Source: Methylomarinum sp965277025
GTDB taxonomy: Bacteria > Pseudomonadota > Gammaproteobacteria > Methylococcales > Methylomonadaceae
DNA: 64,000 nt
Direction of reading: 5' to 3'
Assembly (NCBI GenBank): GCA_965277025.1
Contig: OZ255706.1
Location: 1,116,001 to 1,180,000 of the forward strand
Each line of letters begins with the position of its first letter. Position 1 is the stretch's first letter. Below are positions 62,990 through 64,000 of this stretch, piece after piece. The position numbers and the translations under genes are program-made. Under the pieces are notes generated by a model, which was given only the letters and a program-made list of their open reading frames with translations, was not told the origin of the DNA and did not search any database.

Positions 62990-64000
62990 ATGGCTGAACA
63001 AAAACAAGCACAAATTGAGCAACTGAAAAATATCGTTCAGGATTTACTGAATGAAGCGGGAAAGCAAGGCGCGACAGCGGCAGAAGCGGGGCTGAGTGTT
63101 GATGATGGTTTGTCGGTCACAGCTCGCCTCGGCGAAGTGGAAACCGTTGAATATCATTGTGACCAGGGCTTGGGCATTACGGTTTATTTTGGCCAGCGCA
63201 AAGGCTCGGCCAGCAGTAACGACTCGTCGCCTGAATCATTGCGGGAAACGGTAACAGCAGCCTGTACTATCGCACGTTACGCCAGTGAAGACCCTTATGC
63301 CGGTCTGCCGGAAGCCGAATTATTGGCAAAACAATTTCCTGATCTGGATTTATATCACCCATGGGAATTGACGGCAGAGCAAGCTATAGAGCAGGCGATA
63401 GAATGCGAAAATGCCGCACGTGATTTCGATGCAGCGATCAGTAACTCCGAAGGCGCCAGTATCAATAGTCACCAGGGTGTTCGCGTATTTGGCAATTCGC
63501 TGGGCTTTCTGCATGGCTATCCCTCGACCCGCCATTCATTGAGCTGCTCGGTACTGGCTGGTAGCGGGGATAACATGCAGCGTGATTATTGGTACACCGT
63601 TTCACGAAAACCGGAGAATCTGGAATCAGCGCGCCAGGTTGGACAACGCGCTGCAGAACGAACGCTAAAACGTCTGGGAGCGAAAGCCTTGGCGACACGG
63701 CATTGCCCGGTGTTGTTTGCAGCCGATATTGCCACCAGTTTGATCGGCTCATTAGTTGGCGCCATCAGTGGTGGAAACCTGTATCGCAAAAGTTCATTTT
63801 TACTGGATTCATTGGGTAAACAAATTCTGCCGGATTTTGTCCGTATTGACGAGCAACCTTTTATTCCTGCCGGTCTTGGTAGCGCCAGCTACGACGCTGA
63901 AGGGGTGGCGACTCATGAACATGACATCGTCGCAGACGGTATCTTGAAATCCTATGTACTCAGCAGTTATTCGGCGCGAAAGCTTAGGATGCAAACAACC
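62990..64000 (+). CDS. pmbA: PmbA/TldE, partner of TldD (3' end cut by window)
   Basis: The frame from MAEQKQAQIEQLKNIVQDLL runs through GLSVDDGLSVTARLGEVETV, GQRKGSASSNDSSPESL and EGVATHEHDIVADGILKSY to the window end without a stop (337 codons seen of about 450). It lacks the HExxxH motif, as expected for the non-catalytic subunit. The start has no strong ribosome site, which fits coupling to tldD. Confidence 0.93.
   Translation, partial: MAEQKQAQIEQLKNIVQDLLNEAGKQGATAAEAGLSVDDGLSVTARLGEVETVEYHCDQGLGITVYFGQRKGSASSNDSSPESLRETVTAACTIARYASEDPYAGLPEAELLAKQFPDLDLYHPWELTAEQAIEQAIECENAARDFDAAISNSEGASINSHQGVRVFGNSLGFLHGYPSTRHSLSCSVLAGSGDNMQRDYWYTVSRKPENLESARQVGQRAAERTLKRLGAKALATRHCPVLFAADIATSLIGSLVGAISGGNLYRKSSFLLDSLGKQILPDFVRIDEQPFIPAGLGSASYDAEGVATHEHDIVADGILKSYVLSSYSARKLRMQTT

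Overview
The window is gammaproteobacterial chromosome. Gene order matches the E. coli-type backbone in several blocks: ygfB-pepP-ubiH divergent from zapA and 6S RNA; rpsU-yqeY-dnaG-rpoD-tRNA(CAU) next to tsaD; plsY divergent from folB; valS-holC-pepA divergent from lptF-lptG; maf-rng-yhdP followed by tldD-pmbA. AhcY with MetK, a PEP-CTERM exported protein, HupE and TSUP/YeeE transporters, and heavy IS load fit an environmental gammaproteobacterium. A Methylococcales-type methanotroph is my guess, but no diagnostic methane-oxidation gene is present.

Layout. 1-4.1 kb: ubiH, pepP, a frameshifted ygfB, a TIGR02449 coiled-coil gene, zapA and 6S RNA. 4.2-6.3 kb: an OmpA-type lipoprotein gene split by an IS50-like IS4 element with clean 9-bp target duplications. 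6.4-18.5 kb: TSUP exporter, cca, a lipoprotein, frameshifted yajQ, a CPBP protease, rsmE, the methyl-cycle genes metK-ahcY, tRNA-CAU and the macromolecular-synthesis operon. 18.5-26.7 kb: tsaD with an IS630 element exactly in its stop codon, hupE and plsY, folate genes (folB, folK, pteridine reductase), xseA and paired YeeE proteins. 26.7-29.9 kb is an accessory island: BrnTA toxin-antitoxin, a group II intron remnant, an IS5 element and the 3' stub of a sugar transferase. 30-42.6 kb: valS-holC-pepA, lptFG, small secreted and membrane proteins, and a pcnB-folK-panB-panC operon whose folK is the second copy in the window.

42.6-52.2 kb is the most unusual part. A PEP-CTERM gene, a divergent sigma-54 activator and an HDOD-domain gene share an intergenic region with two TGACA-N4-TGTCA palindromes and a sigma-54-like promoter. 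All three genes are broken by different events: a GC-rich insertion of about 250 bp, a 10-bp deletion and an IS4 element. They look like a decaying regulatory module. An MscS-type channel gene follows, then a 2.58-kb unit holding two different ISAs1 transposase genes between one pair of inverted repeats and one pair of 10-bp target duplications. That unit landed on the -35 region of panD, and the duplication restored the promoter. 52.2-64 kb: panD, fliW, rlmH-maf-rng, yhdP, a nitrilase-family amidase, a BamC-like lipoprotein, tldD and pmbA (cut by the window end).

Two global patterns stand out. A modular dispersed repeat with GGAA-N-CGCTGA ends occupies at least seven intergenic sites. Five reading-frame breaks (ygfB, two in the IS630 transposase, two in the second ISAs1 transposase) can each be repaired by removing one base from a homopolymer. 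That suggests base-calling errors as an alternative to real gene decay.
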